Shown here piece by piece: positions 60,405-64,000 of a stretch of DNA of 64,000 bases. The stretch spans positions 1 through 64,000 of the forward strand of contig NZ_JAAAMT010000019.1 in assembly GCF_009905435.1 (NCBI RefSeq). The letters are read 5' to 3'. Positions within the stretch are counted from its first letter, which is position 1; each line of letters begins with the position of its first letter. The translations under genes were made by a program, and so were the position numbers. The DNA comes from Pseudomonas sp. R5(2019). GTDB lineage: Bacteria > Pseudomonadota > Gammaproteobacteria > Pseudomonadales > Pseudomonadaceae. The notes beneath the pieces are model-generated. The model made no database searches, was not told the DNA's origin, and saw only the letters and a list, made by a program, of their open reading frames with translations.

Positions 60405-61025
60405 TTACTTGGAGTAGAGCTCGACAATCAGGCTTTCGTTGATGTCAGCAGACAGGTCGCCGCGAGCCGGAACGTTCTTGAAAACGCCGGATTTTTTCGC
60501 AGTGTCCACATCTACCCACTCAACGCGGCCACGCTGGGCGCACAGTTCAAGGGCTTGAACAATGCGCAGCTGGTTCTGCGATTTCTCGCGAACTGCGACC
60601 ACGTCACCCGGACGAACTTGGTAGGACGGAACGTTTACAGTCTTGCCGTTAACGCTGATCGCTTTGTGCGAAACCAGCTGACGGGATTCAGCACGAGTAG
60701 CGCCGAAGCCCATACGATAAACGACGTTGTCCAGACGGCATTCGAGCAGTTGCAGCAGGTTCTCACCGGTAGCGCCTTTCTTGCCGGCAGCTTCCTTGTA
60801 GTAACCGCTGAACTGACGCTCGAGAACGCCATAAATACGACGGACCTTCTGCTTTTCACGCAGTTGGGTGCCGTAGTCGGACTGACGACCACGACGCTGG
60901 CCGTGGATACCTGGGGCTGCTTCGATGTTGCACTTCGATTCCAGAGCGCGAACGCCGCTCTTCAGGAACAGATCAGTGCCTTCACGACGAGACAGTTTGC
61001 ATTTTGGACCAATGTAACGTGCCAT
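60405..61025 (-). CDS. rpsD: 30S ribosomal protein S4
   Basis: 206 residues. [16 protein letters not shown] and the S4 RNA-binding domain ([41 protein letters not shown]). It nucleates 30S assembly and may autoregulate this operon. Confidence 0.99.
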   Translation of the reverse strand: MARYIGPKCKLSRREGTDLFLKSGVRALESKCNIEAAPGIHGQRRGRQSDYGTQLREKQKVRRIYGVLERQFSGYYKEAAGKKGATGENLLQLLECRLDNVVYRMGFGATRAESRQLVSHKAISVNGKTVNVPSYQVRPGDVVAVREKSQNQLRIVQALELCAQRGRVEWVDVDTAKKSGVFKNVPARGDLSADINESLIVELYSK

Positions 61026-61040
61026 TTATCTGTCTCCTGA

Positions 61041-61430
61041 TTACACGCGACGCTTCTTCGGCGGACGGCACCCGTTATGCGGGATTGGCGTCACGTCGGT
61101 GATGCTGGCGATCTTATAGCCACAGCCGTTCAGAGCACGAACAGCGGACTCACGACCTGGACCTGGACCCTTGACGTTTACGTCGAGGTTCTTCAGACCA
61201 TATTCCAGCGCAGCTTGACCAGCACGTTCAGCAGCTACTTGAGCAGCGAACGGGGTGGACTTACGCGAACCGCGGAAACCCGAACCGCCGGAGGTAGCCC
61301 AGGACAGCGCGTTACCTTGACGATCGGTAATGGTCACGATGGTGTTGTTGAAAGACGCGTGGATGTGGGCGATGCCATCAACCACTGTCTTTTTGACTTT
61401 TTTACGAGGACGAGCAGCAGGTTTTGCCAT
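61041..61430 (-). CDS. rpsK: 30S ribosomal protein S11
   Basis: 129 residues. [19 protein letters not shown] and [25 protein letters not shown] sequences are diagnostic. Located between rpsM and rpsD. Confidence 0.99.
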   Translation of the reverse strand: MAKPAARPRKKVKKTVVDGIAHIHASFNNTIVTITDRQGNALSWATSGGSGFRGSRKSTPFAAQVAAERAGQAALEYGLKNLDVNVKGPGPGRESAVRALNGCGYKIASITDVTPIPHNGCRPPKKRRV

Positions 61431-61460
61431 GTCTAAATTCCTGTCGATTCGCTGGTGCGA

Positions 61461-61817
61461 TTACTTGCGGATCGGCTTACGCGGACCTTTACGGGTACGC
61501 GCGTTGGTCTTGGTACGCTGACCGCGTACTGGAAGACCCCGACGATGACGCAGACCGCGGTAGCAGCCCAGGTCCATCAACCGCTTGATTTTCATGTTGA
61601 TGTCGCGACGCAGGTCACCTTCGGTGGTGAACTTCGCAACTTCGCTACGCAGCTGTTCAATCTGCTCGTCGCTCAGATCCTTGATCTTTGCGGCTGGGTT
61701 GACCCCAGTGTCTGCACAGATTTTCTGTGCAGTGGTGCGACCAACACCGTAGATGTAGGTCAGCGAGATAACAGTGTGCTTGTTATCTGGAATGTTAACG
61801 CCTGCAATACGGGCCAT
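61461..61817 (-). CDS. rpsM: 30S ribosomal protein S13
   Basis: 118 residues. [19 protein letters not shown] at the start and a basic C-terminal tail [20 protein letters not shown]. First gene of the alpha operon; a hairpin lies upstream toward rpmJ. Confidence 0.99.
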   Translation of the reverse strand: MARIAGVNIPDNKHTVISLTYIYGVGRTTAQKICADTGVNPAAKIKDLSDEQIEQLRSEVAKFTTEGDLRRDINMKIKRLMDLGCYRGLRHRRGLPVRGQRTKTNARTRKGPRKPIRK

Positions 61818-61903
61818 TCAGTGGGACTCCAATTGACAGCTACCTACGCCCCGGAAGCCAAGAAATAGGGCGCGAGATAATATCGCTGTAATAACAAATA
61901 ATC

Positions 61904-61932
61904 AACCCAGCAGCGCACTAGCTGCTGGGCTT
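61904..61932 (-). terminator. Hairpin between rpmJ and rpsM
   Basis: CCCAGCAGC and GCTGCTGGG form a nine-base stem with a six-base loop, followed on the minus strand by TTGATTATTTGTTATTA. It may partly terminate spc transcripts or mark a processing point. It lies 17 bases downstream of the rpmJ stop. Confidence 0.6.
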
Positions 61933-61948
61933 GAAGCGCAGATCACAA

Positions 61949-62065
61949 TCAGCCTTGGCGCTGCTTATGACGTGGTTCCGCGCTGCAAATTACTCGAACG
62001 ACACCTTCGCGGCGAATAATTTTGCAGTTACGGCACAGCTTTTTCACCGATGCACGAACTTTCAT
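61949..62065 (-). CDS. rpmJ: 50S ribosomal protein L36
   Basis: 38 residues from ATG 62065: [20 protein letters not shown] at the start and RHKQRQG at the end. It is the zinc-ribbon (C+) form, with Cys11, Cys14, Cys27 and His33. A second, zinc-free copy elsewhere in the genome would be expected in many pseudomonads. Confidence 0.97.
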
Positions 62066-62093
62066 CACCAACTCCTCGAACCTTAAGGGTCTC

Positions 62094-63425
62094 TCAGCGC
62101 AGCAAACCGCTGCCGCCGTAGCCTTTCAGGTTGGCTTTCTTCATCAGGGATTCGTACTGGTGCGAAACGAGGTGCGATTGTACTTGGGACATGAAGTCCA
62201 TCACAACCACTACCACAATCAGCAACGAGGTCCCGCCAAGGTAGAACGGAACGTTTGCCGCAACCACCAGGAACTGGGGCAGCAGGCACACGGCCGTCAT
62301 ATAAAGAGCACCGAACATGGTCAAGCGGGTCAGAACGCCATCAATGTAGCGCGCCGACTGCTCACCTGGACGGATGCCCGGAATAAAGGCACCGGACTTC
62401 TTCAGGTTTTCCGCTACGTCTTTCGGATTGAACATCAACGCCGTATAGAAGAAGCAGAAGAAAATAATCCCTGCACTAAACAGCAGAATATTCAACGGCT
62501 GACCAGGAGCGATCGACTGCGAGATGTCCTGCAACCAGCCCATACCTTCAGACTGACCAAACCAGGCACCCAACGAAGCCGGGAACAGCAAAATGCTGCT
62601 CGCGAAAATAGCAGGAATAACACCGGCCATATTCACTTTCAGCGGCAGGTGGCTCGTCTGCGCAGCAAAAACCTTGCGGCCCTGCTGACGCTTGGCATAG
62701 TGAACGGCGATACGACGCTGACCACGCTCGATGAAGACCACGAAACCGATAATCGCTACTGCCAGCAGACCGATGGCGACCAAGGCAAAAATGTTGATAT
62801 CGCCCTGACGTGCAGACTCGAAAGACTGCCCAATCGCTCTCGGAAGACCGGCGACGATACCTGCGAAAATCAACATCGAGATACCGTTGCCTACACCGCG
62901 CTCTGTGATCTGCTCACCCAGCCACATCATGAACATCGCACCCGCCACAAAGGTGGAGACCGCAACGAAATGGAAGCCAAAGTCAGCAGAAAAAGCAACG
63001 CCCTGACCGGCCAAGCCAATGGACATGCCAATCGCTTGAACCAGGGCCAGGACGACGGTGCCGTAGCGGGTGTACTGGCTAATCTTGCGACGGCCAGCCT
63101 CACCTTCCTTCTTCAACTGTTCCAGCTGCGGGCTGACAGCGGTCATGAGCTGCATGATGATCGACGCCGAAATGTACGGCATGATCCCCAGTGCAAAAAT
63201 ACTCATCCGCTCCAGCGCGCCGCCGGAAAACATGTTGAACAAGCTAAGAATGGTCCCCTCATTCTGCCGAAACAGGTCCGCGAGCCGATCCGGGTTGATA
63301 CCTGGAACTGGGATATGCGCACCGATCCGATAGACGATAATCGCCAGGAACAGGAAACGCAGACGAGCCCAGAGTTCGGACATCCCGCCCTTGCCTAGCG
63401 CTGAGAGAGCACCTTGCTTAGCCAT
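62094..63425 (-). CDS. secY: Preprotein translocase subunit SecY
   Basis: 443 residues with ten membrane segments: the plug region near [29 protein letters not shown], the cytosolic [19 protein letters not shown] and [10 protein letters not shown]. It forms the protein-conducting channel with SecE and SecG. It begins directly after the rplO stop with no gap. Confidence 0.99.
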
Positions 63426-63860
63426 TTATTCCTCGAACTTGCCGCCAGCTGCTTCGATAGCCGCACGCGCACCTTTGGTGGCTGCGATACCCTTGATGGT
63501 GACCGCGCGAGTAACCTCACCGGACAGCATGATTTTCACGCGCTGTACGTTTTGGTTGATCACGTTGGCATCCTTCAGGGATTGCACGGTGACGATGTCG
63601 CCTTCCACTTTGGCCAGCTCGGACAGACGCACTTCTGCGCGATCCATGGCTTTCAGCGAAACGAAACCGAATTTCGGCAGACGACGGTGCAGCGGCTGTT
63701 GACCGCCTTCAAAGCCTGGAGCAATGGTGCCACCGGAGCGGGAAGTCTGACCTTTGTGACCACGGCCACCAGTCTTACCCAAACCACTACCGATACCACG
63801 GCCCGGACGATGCTTCTCGCGACGGGAACCCGGCGCTGGACTCAGATCATTGAGTTTCAT
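63426..63860 (-). CDS. rplO: 50S ribosomal protein L15
   Basis: 144 residues. [20 protein letters not shown] and [14 protein letters not shown] are typical, with a basic N-terminal half. Located between rpmD and secY. Confidence 0.99.
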   Translation of the reverse strand: MKLNDLSPAPGSRREKHRPGRGIGSGLGKTGGRGHKGQTSRSGGTIAPGFEGGQQPLHRRLPKFGFVSLKAMDRAEVRLSELAKVEGDIVTVQSLKDANVINQNVQRVKIMLSGEVTRAVTIKGIAATKGARAAIEAAGGKFEE

Positions 63861-63863
63861 CGA

Positions 63864-64000
63864 TTAACCCTCGACGCGCAGCATGTAGTAAGCCTTGTTG
63901 ATCATCCCGCGATTCTCGGGAGTATCCAGGACTTCTACAGTGTGACCGATGCGGCGCAGACCCAGACCCTTAACGCACAGCTTGTGGTTAGGGAGACGGC
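63864..64000 (-). CDS. rpmD: 50S ribosomal protein L30, C-terminal part (cut by window edge)
   Basis: Reading leftward from the edge to stop TAA at 63864-63866, the frame encodes [20 protein letters not shown], then [20 protein letters not shown], the L30 C-terminus. The start is beyond the window. Confidence 0.96.
   Translation of the reverse strand, partial: RLPNHKLCVKGLGLRRIGHTVEVLDTPENRGMINKAYYMLRVEG

Noticed and set aside
62022..63398. 458-residue frame opposite secY
   Set aside because: Antisense to an essential conserved gene; no domain seen.

Overview
The window is chromosomal DNA of a Pseudomonas, most likely of the P. fluorescens/P. putida side of the genus. The evidence is GC-rich coding sequence, many REP-type palindromes with GGGCTTGCCCGCGAT-like cores, and gene orders that I recall from P. 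aeruginosa: xseB-ispA-dxs...ribA; pgpA-thiL-nusB-ribH-ribB-ribE-ribD-nrdR; a DUF2796/ABC/DUF3299 block followed by oprG; ssb-MFS-uvrA-bfrA-katA; and rplQ-rpoA-rpsD-rpsK-rpsM-rpmJ-secY-rplO-rpmD. These core blocks are joined by strain-variable segments.

Layout. (1) 1-1.6 kb is a scrap zone: the right end of an IS630-type element, a frameshifted piece of a phage-type integrase fused to a truncated flavin reductase gene, and a broken coniferyl-aldehyde-dehydrogenase-like gene. (2) 1.6-14 kb is accessory metabolism: a Tat-exported amidase, the last two enzymes of meta-cleavage pathways (4-hydroxy-2-oxovalerate aldolase and acylating acetaldehyde dehydrogenase) with an MFS permease, a divergent sugar-acid dehydratase with a GntR regulator and a GlcD-type flavoprotein, a RelBE-like toxin-antitoxin pair, and a lysR-lysA pair. 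(3) 14.4-19.3 kb holds an HPP membrane protein lacking the usual C-terminal CBS region, a convergent LysR regulator, and xseB-ispA-dxs for isoprenoid synthesis. (4) 19.4-27.6 kb is a minus-strand block for riboflavin (ribA, ribH, ribB, ribE, ribD), thiamine (thiL), phospholipid (pgpA), nusB and nrdR, with a dead btuF-like gene at its end. (5) 27.7-36.1 kb runs from a YbaY lipoprotein, a methyltransferase and a thioredoxin-fold chaperone to a probable zinc-responsive ABC operon with a candidate Zur site, an OmpW-type porin (oprG) with an ANR-like site, and two sugar-nucleotide-type epimerases. (6) 36.2-42.4 kb begins with a nested REP palindrome, then an MFS/gamma-carbonic-anhydrase/CoA-transferase/HMG-CoA-lyase operon with its LysR and the overlapping GntR regulator GlcC. 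(7) 42.6-49.0 kb is glcDEFGB for glycolate and glyoxylate use. (8) 49.3-51.7 kb is a lineage-specific patch: a DUF6124-like gene with a structured leader, a TauE/SafE permease and an alpha/beta hydrolase. (9) 51.7-64 kb is core: DNA repair and replication (ssb, uvrA), iron and peroxide defence (bfrA, katA), and the alpha/spc ribosomal operons.

No CRISPR array, tRNA, rRNA or obvious defence system was seen. The least explained signals are two structured leaders (upstream of the HPP gene and of the DUF6124-like gene), the nested REP palindrome at 36.2-36.5 kb, and an uncharacterised acyl-CoA lyase operon.
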